This document shows positions 10,192 through 21,040 of a stretch of DNA of 64,000 bases, piece by piece. This stretch comes from Cladochytrium replicatum. Its lineage: Eukaryota; Chytridiomycota; Chytridiomycetes; Cladochytriales; Cladochytriaceae. A program made the translations under genes and the position numbers. The stretch's first letter is position 1. Every line of letters begins with the position of its first letter. The DNA lies in assembly GCA_025526935.1 (NCBI GenBank), contig JAHLKD010000098.1, forward strand, positions 144,773 through 208,772, in the 5' to 3' direction. Under the pieces are notes generated by a model. That model was given only the letters and a program-made list of their open reading frames with translations. It was not told the origin of the DNA and searched no databases.

Positions 10192-12105
10192 ATGACGAGC
10201 ATGGCATTCAAATTGCTTCTGGGGTTATTACCCCTCCGCCTCGCCACAGTCCCCCTTTCAGACTTTCCCACCCCTCGTGCCCCTGATCATGACAATCTCG
10301 ATGGTTTCCTAACACCGGTACCTGTCACACCAGAACCGGCGCTTGAGCCTCGCCCACAAGGCTCACTAACCACGCCGACGCCTCGCCGAACTGAACGCAC
10401 CCGCAAACCCACAGAGCGATTAATCGCTGATCCAACCTTTGGACGTCAAGGACCTCCAAAGCAAGCAACCAAATCCGTCCTTGTTACGCTTGCCAAACAT
10501 CTTCTCGCCCGCGATATCCCGCTCCCAGGATCTTACAACGAAGCGAAACGTTCGCAGTACGCTACAGAATGGGACGCAGCCATGCACTCCGAAATGCTTG
10601 CGCACAGGGATAATGGAACTTGGGAGCTCGAGGCCCCACCCCCCAACTCAAAGTTAATTGGAACGAAGTGGGTGTTTCGAGTCAAGGAGAATCCTGACGG
10701 GACAGTCGCGAAGTTTAAAGCTCGCTTGGTTGCTCAAGGCTACACTCAACGGGGAGGTGTGGATTTTGATTGGAACGGACTGTACGCCCCTGTCGTTCGG
10801 CATTCGTCGCTCCGCATCATTTTTGCCATTGCAGCGGCCCTTAACCTTCAACGACACCAGCTCGATGTCATCACAGCTTATCTAAATGGCATCATCAAGG
10901 AAGTCATTTATTTGCGCCAACCTCCCGGCTTTGAAGTACTTGGCCGACCTGACCTTGCGTGCAGAGTCCGCAAAGCACTTTATGGTCTCAAACAATCAGG
11001 CAAAGAATGGAACTCCGTGATCCACCGCATCCTCACCCAGCTTGGGTACACGCGGCTTTCGTCTGACTCTTGCGTTTACGTGAAACGACGAGGCAACGAC
11101 CTCACCATCATTACTATTTATGTCGACGATTTCGGCATTTTCAGTAACTCGACCTTGGAGGTGTCGTGGTTAAAAGAGCACTTATCAAAGTCGCTCTCCA
11201 TCTCTGATCTCGGTGAACTGCGGTTCATTCTCGGTTGGCAGGTGGCCCAGGGGAAGGATGGATCATTGATGGTCCACCAAGAGCAGTTCGCTACTCACGT
11301 CCTGAAACAACTACTTTTCAGCAACTCTACCCCAGTTTCAACTCCATCATCAACCACGAACCAACTTACCAAAATTATGGAAGGCGAAGTTACGGAATGG
11401 TGGGAAAACATAAGCTATCGCACGGCGATAGGCTCGATCATGTACCTCAGTATCGGAACTCGACCTGACCCGGCCTACTCGCTCAACACGGTTGCGCGCT
11501 ATCAAGCTTCTCCTTATCTAGGCCACTGGAGTGCGGTCAAAAGGATCCTACGATATCTGAAAGGTACAACCAACGTCGGTCTGACTTTTCGAAAGTCAGC
11601 CAACAACTCGCTGCACCTCGAGTGCTACTCCGACGCCGATTTCGCAAATGACGTTGACGATCGCAAGTCTGTAACTGGTTATGTCTTCCTCATCAACGGC
11701 ACGGCCGTCGCATGGAAATCAAACAAGCAGTCAACCGTAGCAACATCAACAGTCAACGCCGAATACGTTGCGCTTTCTTCTGCCGCAACTGAAGTCAAAT
11801 GGATCCGTTCCTTTCTCGGCGAGCTCGGCTTCCAACAAAGCGGGCCTACGGTCATTCATTGCGACAACAACGGAGCAACCTCGCTGTCGTTTGGCGAACA
11901 GAAACACTCGTTAGCCAAGCACATCGACATTCGCTTTCACTTTCTTCGTGAACTCACCGCAACGCGCCAAATTGTGGTGGAACGGGTTCCTACGGCAGAG
12001 AACATCGCGGACGCCCTCACGAAAGCAGTTCCAAGACCAAAGTTCAGTTTCTGTCGACACGGCATGGGCTTGAGTTCACTTACCAGCAAACCTGAATTGA
12101 AATGA
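10192..12105 (+). CDS. Copia-type reverse transcriptase-RNase H polyprotein (partial)
   Basis: One open frame of 637 codons covers the end of the integrase-RT linker, the full Copia RT and RNase H. Visible RT motifs are KWVFRVKENPDG, KARLVAQGY, the polymerase site YVDD at 11119-11130, and LYGLKQSGKEW. RNase H shows SDADFAND, TVNAEYVAL and the terminal KHIDIRFHFLRE block with ALTKAVPR. No stop or frameshift interrupts RT or RNase H, which is notable for a truncated copy. The first ~30 codons lie in a different frame from the preceding segment. The element cannot move by itself because integrase and gag are absent here. Confidence 0.93.
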   Translation: MTSMAFKLLLGLLPLRLATVPLSDFPTPRAPDHDNLDGFLTPVPVTPEPALEPRPQGSLTTPTPRRTERTRKPTERLIADPTFGRQGPPKQATKSVLVTLAKHLLARDIPLPGSYNEAKRSQYATEWDAAMHSEMLAHRDNGTWELEAPPPNSKLIGTKWVFRVKENPDGTVAKFKARLVAQGYTQRGGVDFDWNGLYAPVVRHSSLRIIFAIAAALNLQRHQLDVITAYLNGIIKEVIYLRQPPGFEVLGRPDLACRVRKALYGLKQSGKEWNSVIHRILTQLGYTRLSSDSCVYVKRRGNDLTIITIYVDDFGIFSNSTLEVSWLKEHLSKSLSISDLGELRFILGWQVAQGKDGSLMVHQEQFATHVLKQLLFSNSTPVSTPSSTTNQLTKIMEGEVTEWWENISYRTAIGSIMYLSIGTRPDPAYSLNTVARYQASPYLGHWSAVKRILRYLKGTTNVGLTFRKSANNSLHLECYSDADFANDVDDRKSVTGYVFLINGTAVAWKSNKQSTVATSTVNAEYVALSSAATEVKWIRSFLGELGFQQSGPTVIHCDNNGATSLSFGEQKHSLAKHIDIRFHFLRELTATRQIVVERVPTAENIADALTKAVPRPKFSFCRHGMGLSSLTSKPELK

Positions 12106-12123
12106 AATTGTTGCCATGTGTCG

Positions 12124-12136
12124 AAGTGAGGGGAAG
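12124..12136 (+). promoter_or_regulatory. polypurine tract of the Copia element
   Basis: The run AAGTGAGGGGAAG directly precedes the LTR start TGTTGGG. This is the position and composition expected of the plus-strand priming site. Confidence 0.7.
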
Positions 12137-12426
12137 TGTTGGGATTGGTCGAGGCGAAGTATGGGCGGAGTATTCAGGCAAAGCCATTGTGTCACTTTGA
12201 CTACATGGCGAGACAAAGTTAGAACATTCATTATTATGTTTTTGTTTACTTATCGTGTACATTGTTCCAACCTTGATTCACGTAAGGTGGGAGGGTTGTT
12301 TCACCCGCACTTGTTTAAGTACGAGTTTTTCCCTATCAATAAAATATTGGTACTCTACATTGGGTCACTGTCTGCAGTGTCGTTATAACGATCTCGAGCT
12401 CATTGTAAAGAGCTTACCCACCAACA
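12137..12426 (+). repeat. 3' LTR of the Copia element (290 bp)
   Basis: It begins TGTTGG and ends CCAACA, a perfect 6-bp terminal inverted repeat with the canonical TG...CA ends. It lies 31 bp downstream of the polyprotein stop, right after the polypurine tract. An AATAAAATAT run near 12340 is a possible TATA/polyA signal. It is unrelated to the 1/1523/63779 repeat except for the short TGTTGGGA start. Confidence 0.85.
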
Positions 12427-14661
12427 GGTACACATAGCCTGCATTTCAACACACTACCACATTGGCTTGACATCGAGACTGCCGATTGCCGTCAAAAGAT
12501 CATTGATGGGATTTGATGCCATCTGGTTGTTGTTTTCCCGAACGGATCTGTCGGTGCATGATATTAGCCTTTGTGCCGCTCGTTCTTGCGATTCATTTCG
12601 TTGGATGGCTGCACAATAGTCGTCTTCACCAATTGGTCCAGAACAACGCGGACGAGGAAGGGGAGCGGCGGCGAGAAAGTCTCATCGTTGATTGATGATC
12701 GGAGCAGCGTGAGGGTCTATGATTTGGGAACGAATATTTGATCCGCGATGCAGTGCGAAGGAGATCGAACGAATCGCAAAACCTAAGCGTCCGGACGCGG
12801 TCATGGCGGACGGGAGGGTTGAGGATAGGACGGAGAAGAGAGGGACTTCTGCGAGTTGCAATCTTCAGGAGAGTGCGATCCGTTTGCTTAATGTCGCCAT
12901 AGGAGCGAGCTCGGAGATGGCGAATGGGAGAGCACTGGCACTTTGACACAACAGCAGTGGAGAACCGCGCTGGATCTTGTTGCTGTGCTTGGCATGAAAG
13001 AGGTCACAAAGGGAAGCGGATTCAGCTGGTCATCTTGAGTTGGTGGGAAAGATTCTTCCATAAATACAAAAAAAAGTTGTTTTATTAACGCGAATCCGGC
13101 ACACGCAGTTGATTGCTCTATAATAGTCATGTAGAACGGAGTTCCCTCGAAGACCTCCACGTCAAAAATAGGAAACTTTCGCCGCATCAAACGTCATATT
13201 TTTGTTGCAACTGGATTGCGTGGCGATGAAACTGGGACACCTTGAGCCAACACAGGTTTGTTTGGCATTGTCGGAAATTCCACGGAAACGTTGCTTGTAA
13301 GGTGAGCAATATCGATTCTCTCCGTGCATCAATGAAAGGACACATAAGATTCATGGATGCGAAAGCGGCATCAGATGTTCGTACGTGCCAAAATGTGGGT
13401 TACCCAAGACGTTGATCTCCTCGATGAACTCCAAGATTAACGAAGAAGGTCTGTTTCATCATTTCAGAACATGCAAAGCGGCGAACAACATAGAAACCTA
13501 CACAGAAAGGAATTCGTTGTTGTGATGTATTCTTCATGCTCATTCTCCTCTCCAATGTCATCAAATGCTCGGATTACTGTCACGATCATCAAGATCTCTT
13601 TTTGGCGGAATGGGCCAATTCCTAGCTCACCACTGTCATTTGGACCTTACGGAGGAGCTATATCATTGCAAGCTCAGACGGATTTGATCGTCTTGACAGA
13701 CAACACCAAGATCCACAACGGTTCTCTACTGCTGTTGTGTTGAAATTCACTGTTATGATGGTTTCTTCATGACTCATTCTCTCCTCTCCAATGTCAACAA
13801 TGGTTGGATTAGTTTCACGATCACCAAGAACGCCATTGCGATCAACGGAGACTGAGCCAGTGGTTCCGCTGTAATGGGGGGCACAAAATGCGGTTGACGA
13901 GGAGAATCTGCCGGTTGGTTGGTACACAAGGTTTCAAAGACAAAATCTGAGAGCAGGAAGCGGCTCGTTCGAAAAAATTGTTTATGGTTTTGTCCTCTCA
14001 GAGGCATTCGATTGGGCCAAGGTTTTCACTGTCCGAAAATGGATGTAACGGGATTCATTCTTTCGACGGCCGTATCCGCATTTGTCATGATTGCGCATCA
14101 ATGGTGGTTCCAAGCAAATGTGCACCAAACATCAGCCCCGTCATGACTGGGTTGAAAGAGAGAGCATAAAGTAGCCCGTTATTCTTTAAAAATGAGCATC
14201 ATTTTTAAATCTGAATGAGAACTGCGATGGGTGTTCAGAAAAAAAACCACTGTGGTCGATTCAATAATCGGAAGAGACAATCAATTATGATATTGATGAC
14301 CATGAGCCAGAACAGTGGCTCTGGGTGCTGGCTAAGCGTGTGGACAAAGTCTCGACCAATCCCGATGCTGGACAATGTTTATGTTAAGCAAACAAAGCTC
14401 AGCCTGTCTGGACTTTCATAGTGCAGCGTCTTTCGGCTTGACCATATCACAGCACGCCATCGCCGAAAACAAACATGCTGACGAGAATGTGCCGAGAATT
14501 GAGATCACGAGCACAAAAGTTTAGGAATCGATAAAGCCGTTATCATCTCCGCCAAGAAGATCGTGCGACAATATGAGAAGGATCCGGCGCTCACTGAAAC
14601 TCATCTGCTTCAGCGACAAAACAATTGGCTTGTCATGGCTTTTGGCCGGTCGAGTCTGTAA
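12427..14661. pseudogene. decayed coding fragments, no complete gene
   Basis: Short coding-like pieces lie on both strands without a continuous frame. They include a 45-codon plus-strand frame from about 12558 with an N-terminal hydrophobic segment (MILAFVPLVLAIHFVGW). A plus-strand block ends at 14661 (VIISAKKIVRQYEKDPALTE). Two minus-strand segments at about 13490-13600 and 13735-13830 are related to each other (DIGEENEHEEY / DIGEERMSHEE). The region looks like one or more broken genes; none can be reconstructed. Confidence 0.4.
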
Positions 14662-14837
14662 TAATCATTGTTCCGACTCTTGATTCCGATGTGATCTGTT
14701 TGTTACTGTAAGTCAACCGGGTCAAAAACCGAATACTCTCGGCCGTTTGCACAAAATAATGAAGTGCCAGTAAATGTCATCTGAACCTCTTAACATAATG
14801 CATTTTCGTTATTTTTTATTTTCACAATTTCTGACAC

Positions 14838-16090
14838 ATGAATGATTCGGTAGTCGTTGTGGTCGGTCCATCGGGTTCGACATCTATCCACAGACAACAA
14901 CGAGGACCCTCCCGTCGCTCGTGCTCGTTCCTCCGCTTCTTCCTTCTCATCATCGCTATCGTCACCGGCGCGTTCCTGCTACTCTCACCAAGCACATCGA
15001 CCTCATCATTTGAACTTCAAGTATTGTGCTAGAAACTCTCCATGCGTCGTTTGCTTACGCTTTCTATCAGCCTGGAGAACAGCGTCTGCTTCGTGCATGG
15101 GATGGGTACTACGAGAGCGTGACCGTCGATGGAGGTGCTCGGTCGTATTTCTTTGAACGAAAGCCGGTGATGGAGAGCGTCAAGTGGCCGACTTTGCTGG
15201 CACAGATTAGCTTTAAAGGTTTGAAATACACCCGTATAATTAACTAGGAGTCTAAAAGTGTCCATCCAGACTCGGATGTTCAGATTTTGAGGCAGAACCT
15301 GTTCCGTGACTCGGAAGTGTCGGTCTCTTGGAGGATGTGGTATTTTAAGACACTGGATGTATGTTGAAACATGGAGGTTGATCTTGGTGACTTATCCAGG
15401 CCCGGAGAAGAAATCACACTGTATGCTTTCCGTTCCGAGGGTGCTGTTGCCGTGTACCTCCGCACCGGCCGCATCATCTCCCCCGCCCTCATCGACACCG
15501 CCTCCGGAAACTCGGGCACACTCACCTTTGTGACCTCGCGACCTGGCATCCAGCGCGAGCCTCTCACCACAGACTCCTTTTTCATCGTCGTCGTCCCAAC
15601 TCTCGGCAGCTCCAGCTCCGGTGGCGGTCTGGCATCCGTGAACGTCCGTGCGCGGATGTACGGAATCACAAACCCGGTCCCAGTCTCGCAATGCAAAGAG
15701 AACGCAAAGTCGTGCAAGATGGAAACGAAGAAATTGTCGTCGGGTTCGTGGTGGTGGCCGTCAACGGGTTTCGTGATGCTTGAGGCACCGTTCGGTGCGA
15801 AATCGGCGATCGCGACGGTTCAGTTTAGACCCCGCGATGGGGCTGCTGTGCTGCTGACGCTGTGGGTGCGGTGGGTCGTGCTAGCATTCTGTATCTCGGC
15901 GGTGGTATCAGCGTGCTGTTGCTGCTGTGGTGGTGGGAGAAGGAGAAAGGTTGCTTACTATGCAGATACAACAGTGCTTCCAGAGGAAACGGAGCCGCTG
16001 GTCTACCGACCAGTTGGATATGACGGGCGTAGAGGAGGCAGCTCGAGGCAGCAGGACGAGAGGGGACCGCCACCCGCTTACAGCGGTTGA
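14838..16090 (+). CDS. membrane protein with N- and C-terminal TM segments and a PPAY tail
   Basis: Four exons (14838-15020, 15071-15218, 15270-15339, 15400-16090) with introns of 50, 51 and 60 nt give 363 aa. Residues about 31-50 (FLRFFLLIIAIVTGAFLLL) form a signal anchor. A central, presumably luminal or extracellular domain follows. A second TM near residue 285-305 runs into CCCCC and a basic stop-transfer segment. The last residues are PPPAYSG, a PPxY motif of the kind bound by WW domains of Nedd4/Rsp5 ligases. The Cys cluster next to the TM is a plausible palmitoylation site. No family is recognised. The last donor is chosen for frame; an alternative at 15359 does not keep it. Confidence 0.7.
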
Positions 16091-17499
16091 TTTGCACCAA
16101 GAGCATATTGTTGCTTTCTACTCATTTGATGTATTTTATAGCTTTCTATCGTATTTTCATAGCACAATTTTACTGTTTAGGAAAAGATCTCAAAAAAGTT
16201 TGTCTCTTTCTCGGCTGATCTGGTGGCCTTCAGTCGATGGAGCTTCAACCCTACTACCCCGTTCATGGTGTGCGTGCGAGTAGGAACCAGGTACTTCGCG
16301 CTTGTGCTGAAAACTGCCAGGATCCGGAATTCTCTTGAGCATCGCATGGAAAGACGTAAGCACAGTCATCGTGAACATATTCCGCGGCTGGAACAGTTGA
16401 TGGATTTGGTGGAGCTGCGACTTTATCGATTGAAAGTAGAACGCTCGTTCTGAAATTGCGGCGGTACGCTGCGGGGCCGGCGCAACCGCGGGATTTGGAG
16501 TCGCTCTATTAATTGAAGGGATTAGAACCCTCGTTCTGCATGATCATTCTTAGTCTTTAATCAACCTGGGCAGTTTAGCACTGTTGCGTTTATCTTGCTG
16601 GCGATGAAGTGTAAGAAGCGATTTGCACTATCATGAACTGTACTACCTTCGCTCAATCACAAGTCAATCTCGATCCTGCAACAGCGTTATCAGCCCCGAT
16701 CTGAGTCGAACGTGCGATTTCTACTGTCGATATGTCCAGTTCTTCAAAGTGATTCACTACTTTTTTCACACTCCACTTTTTCAGCAAAGAAAGGTTGTCG
16801 GTTATTCACATGGAATGTGGCATCGACGTTGGAGTAGTTTCCACCATCACTCAGGCACGGGCAAATCAACACAGCGCTCTCTGTCGATATTGACTCCAGT
16901 GACAAGGCTGTTGATTGATGCCATATCATTTTCATTGCTCTCGCAGACAGTGTGGGAAGCTATGGTCCATATCATGATTGGACGACTGAGAAACGTGCCG
17001 GATTTAATCCAAACTTCGTCGACAGGCTCATCTCCTTCGACGGCGACAATCTCTGCGAGAATTTTTGTTTGAAGGAGCCGCGACTAAATTGTCCTCTGCA
17101 GCAGCAATCACGCTTTGAGCCGTGGCATCATCATCGTGGATCAATTGGACCGAGCTTGAACTCTTAGTGTCTCCTTGTTGTCAGTTAAAGTGGCGAGGTT
17201 TTGAGGGGGTTGAATGTGCTCTTAAGTAGCTGCAGCATCAGCTTCGTCACTGAGAGGGTGATCAGCAGCAATCCTGGTGAGATCCTGGTTGAATCAAGTG
17301 GATGAAGCGAGCCGTTTTGGATGCATCAGAACAGATCCAAGAGCTCTGATCTTTAAACAAAAAAGAGATACAGCTCGGTATCATACTCATTATCACTCTC
17401 ACCACCCAAAGGCTGCAATGACGCTGACGAAATCACAGCAGCCACCACACGAGGTGCTCGTCAACATGTCATTTTTATATTGAACATTTCTCATTTCAA
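16091..17499. other. no complete gene; scattered coding-like fragments
   Basis: Plus-strand frames at 16623-17167 include YGPYHDWTTEKRAGFNP and a following acidic/Cys segment, but they change frame repeatedly. I cannot assign them to a family. They may be further debris of the decayed region that continues into the M28 pseudogene. Confidence 0.35.
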
Positions 17500-19420
17500 A
17501 TAACTAAGGAAAAGAACCGCACCAGTACCTGGACAACGTGGGAGCACATCTTCCCCATCAAGTCAAGGAGTTCAGGGGAAACGTTGTCGACCGTGTCGCA
17601 AGACTGGTGATAGCTGGAAACATTGGTCGGTCGAACCATATTTCTCGCTCAGATTGTAGGTTACTTACCAGGGGTCAAATGGAGTATTCGCAAGCCTGTT
17701 ATGTAAACGATGGATCGTTAAAAAACAATGAAAATGTGCGAAATCAATAGGGCTTACCCTCTTCGAAAAGATAAATCCATCAACAGTTGGGAGATTGATT
17801 CAATCAGCGCGATGTCCATCGCGATTCTCCTCTTAGTTCACTTACCCGTACAACTTCCTCTGCTCGACCTTCAAACCCGCACAAAATCAGAATTGCTCAA
17901 ATCAGAACCCGTCTGACAACTGCTCACCGTTTTGATTCCGCCAGCGCCGGTTTCCACGCCACCTGCCATGAACGTGACACTTACCTTCGTCGCCAGTTCC
18001 TCCTTGTTGTTTTCAGAGAGGTCGGTCGTGTAGTAAGCGCTTCCAAGGAGCCCGACTTCTTCCGCTCCCCACCATATATGTTGACGATCCGAGTAGAAAG
18101 TCCGGTCCTGTAGAGCTAAATCGCCATCTCCAGCACAGCCGACGTTCCTGGAAAGCTATACAAGGAGTCTTTCGACTGCCACCGATTCAAAAAGCAATTT
18201 ACCAGATCCGTCATCGTTGATACGCTTCCGTACGGAACACCATCAAAGTGTGCGCCGACAACTTCGATACTGTTCTTGTCTCCCGCGGGTGTGTCAGCGA
18301 GAGTATGGAAATTTTCGGACGTCCTCTGTTCCCGGTCTGGTACACCCTAACACAGCTGACGCTTTCTGGCTGGAAACGTGTTTCTTCAGCGCGAGGTCCA
18401 GTTTCTGCGTCGCACCTTGTGAAAAGCACAAAGTCTGGACGGGATACCCGCTGATCGCTTCATACTCATACGTTGAATTGCTGCGTTCTAACCACAAATA
18501 AATCAAAAGATTCAGATACAATGATCGGAAACGGGAAATTCAGATAGTACCAAACCCTTCATCACGGATTCCTCATTATATTCACTCGCAGTACTGAGAT
18601 TTTCTTCTGCTTGTTGCGTCAAGAATTGCAGCAACGTTGGGCTAGATTGAGTGGAGAAATCTGTTAGCAAATGATGCGGATTAGTCAAGTATACGGCTTA
18701 CCGTAACGAGAGCCTCTAGCCCACACTCATCTGCATGATACTTATTGTGGTGGAAACATGGTATGGTGCCGTGGGATCCGCACCTTCGCACAACGAATCG
18801 TTACAGAACCTCGAACCAGGCAAGTACTTAACAGTGACTTTGGGCACACTGATCGAATCCAATGAATAGACAAAGGAAGCTTGAGAGCAATAATATTAAG
18901 TTTCACAAGTGCGTATAATCTCCAGACGTTATTTACCTCCGTTGGTCCCTATAGGGGCAATGACAGGTTCCTAAACATCCATTGCGATCGATTCCAACTT
19001 GAAGCGCGTAACATTGAACGGCTTCACCGTGACAGCGTACTTAGTATGCTTTTGCAACTGCTCGAGGACGTATTTCCCGGTGGCCTGCCGCCGTCGACAG
19101 CGGAGGCCTGGGCTGCAATTTCGAGGTTGCGGAGGTGGATGAAAGTGTTCACGGCATCGACAGCCTCGGTGAGCGGGATGCGAGTGTACACCACTTGAAA
19201 CAGTTCACGGTGAGCGCGTGAGGGTGAATATCGACAGAATGGTTGGGCATTTTACCAGAGAAACCGATGCCCAGGATGACAGTGACACCGATAACAGCCA
19301 GGGTCTGAAAGAAAAGCTTGGCCGGGCTCCGGATTGGAGACCTCGTTGAGATCAGGGTTGTTGGGCCACGCTGTCCGCCATTTCGAAAGTGTTCGTGGGG
19401 ATGTGTGGACGAACACAATG
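17500..19420 (-). pseudogene. decayed M28 aminopeptidase, paralogue of the gene at 21041-23305
   Basis: On the minus strand, blocks occur in the same order as in the intact copy: a TM-like N-terminus (LAVIGVTVILGIG), HLRNLEIAAQASAVDGG, TPAGDKNSIEVVGAHFDG, a broken GINDDGSG site, SAVLEMAI, WWGAEEVGLLGSAYY, AGGVETGAGGIKT and CYHQSCDTVDN. Disabling changes are visible. A base is missing at about 18219-18226, just after the metal-site GAHFDG motif. There is a TAG stop at 18116-18118. The ~20 residues around the NRSVGSKGYDATVEYF segment are deleted. The exons between the AEE motif and AGGVETG are absent. Original splice sites are still recognisable in places. Confidence 0.88.
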
Positions 19421-19585
19421 CCAGTGTGGACGGTAGATGGGTTAAATTTGAACGGAATAAGACAATCGATGAAAGGGATCAGGGCTTATTTTACCGATTC
19501 TGCAAAAATAGAAAATCCAGTCGCAGTTCGTTTTCAGCGTTTCTTTTTGCACAGCAGAAAGTTTTCTAGAGGACGCGCCATTCAA

Positions 19586-20849
19586 ATGGCCTCGGTCTTC
19601 TCGACATTGACGGCACTCGTCCTGTGCTCGTTCTTCACCGTCATCTTCGTCGGTTCGCTGTACATCGCTCAAAGAAACCTGCCGAATTCCTTTTCTCGCA
19701 ATCATCCTGCTGTGATTATTGCTCGGTTCAAGGGAATTGCTGTCGCAGTCGTATTATCTCTCCTTTTGGTTGCGGCAGTTTGCGTTACTTCCGGAGCATT
19801 TCCAGCGTACTTGGACACTCCATATGTACGGATTTATAAACTCTGTCGCTGAAAAGAAATTCTGATTTACGAATGTTCAGACGAGTTCTGATGCCTTACG
19901 ATTGACCTTGCGGTTCGTTGGATTGTGGCCGGATGGAGCAATCCTTGCAGCGGTACAATGCTTGCTAGTTACTGCAGCTCTCTTTACCGGTCCGATCGTT
20001 CACCTCATTTTTTGCATGGATGCTGAGGAACCGAACCATGATGGAGTCAATAAAGGTTTTCGATGGCTTGATCTGGCTCCCGTTCTTGCGACCGGTGAGC
20101 TAACTCTCATCGACTGGAGGAACTACATAGTGGTATGATACATTGTAACGCTTTCAATGTACGGTGACTCGAGCTCGAAGCTTTCTTACAGGGACCTGCT
20201 GCGGAGGAGCTTGTTTTCAGATCATGCGTAGTCCCAATACTGTTTCTATCTGGAGCTTCGCGAATGAATATCATACTCTTCAGTCCAGGCTTTTTCGCTC
20301 TTGGTAAGCTTGCCCGCCTCTTTGCCATAGTGGTCCTGAACTGTTTTACGAAGCACACCTCCATCATACATACGAATACTACAAGCAGAATGGTCGGAAT
20401 AGTAGAGCGCTGCGAAACGGGCTCCTTATTGCAGGTATATCTTTCACTTTCTACAGTGCCACCATCATTTTCTAACCACACAACTGTAGCCTTTCAAATG
20501 ACGTACACAACTATTTTTGGGTGGTTATCCACTTTTCTTTTCCTGCGAACGGGTACAGTGACCATTGAACCATACGTCCACGGAATCTCATCTCTTTATT
20601 AAGGACATGTTAGCGGTCCTTTCATCAGCCATGTGTTTTGCAACTACATGGGTGTTCCAGACATTGCAGACGTCATATCGCGGCCTCTTCACCAGCGCGC
20701 AGGTAGATCTCTTCTTCATTTTTCACTGGCCCCACTTTAACTCAATCCCAGCACTCTTGTTGTTTTACGTCTCGGGGGTTGTACTATTTGCATTCTCCTG
20801 CGTTCCTACAACAAATACTCCGCGGTCGATATACTGGCAGAAGCTTTGA
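19586..20849 (+). CDS. RCE1: CAAX prenyl protease 2 (RCE1-type, CPBP/Abi family)
   Basis: Seven exons (19586-19825, 19881-20132, 20192-20303, 20354-20434, 20490-20552, 20604-20702, 20752-20849) join in frame to 314 aa. This is an intramembrane protease of the ER that removes the aaX tripeptide from prenylated CaaX proteins. The catalytic EE-x-x-x-R motif is in GPAAEELVFRSC (about residue 169), directly after RNYIV. The first His block is FFALAHLHH, created exactly by the exon 3/4 join; the second is ISHVFCNYMGVP. Multiple TM helices are evident. The start ATG precedes the first TM. It sits between the M28 pseudogene and its intact copy on the opposite strand. Confidence 0.93.
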
Positions 20850-21040
20850 TTTGTGTGCACTTATGATTCACAAGTAGAAGCTTGCGTTGCGGAATTTGAA
20901 ATTAAATGAGGGGCAAACGGCACTTGCAGTGGGCATAGCTTAGATTTACTTAATAGATGTGTCAACTAAAGATTCAGAATAAACTTGACATGCAACATAG
21001 AAGGAAAGCGGAAGTACCACATGGATACATACACAGAACT

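Larger units (their letters stand above)
10095..12426 (+). mobile_element. 5'-truncated Ty1/Copia retrotransposon with 3' LTR
   Basis: This covers the RT-RNase H half of a Copia polyprotein followed by a purine-rich tract and a 3' LTR. No gag, protease or integrase motifs and no 5' LTR occur in the preceding sequence. The left boundary is not sharp: an upstream frame (10095-10286) reads into the polyprotein after a frame change near 10280. Because the 5' LTR is missing, a target-site duplication cannot be tested. Confidence 0.85.
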
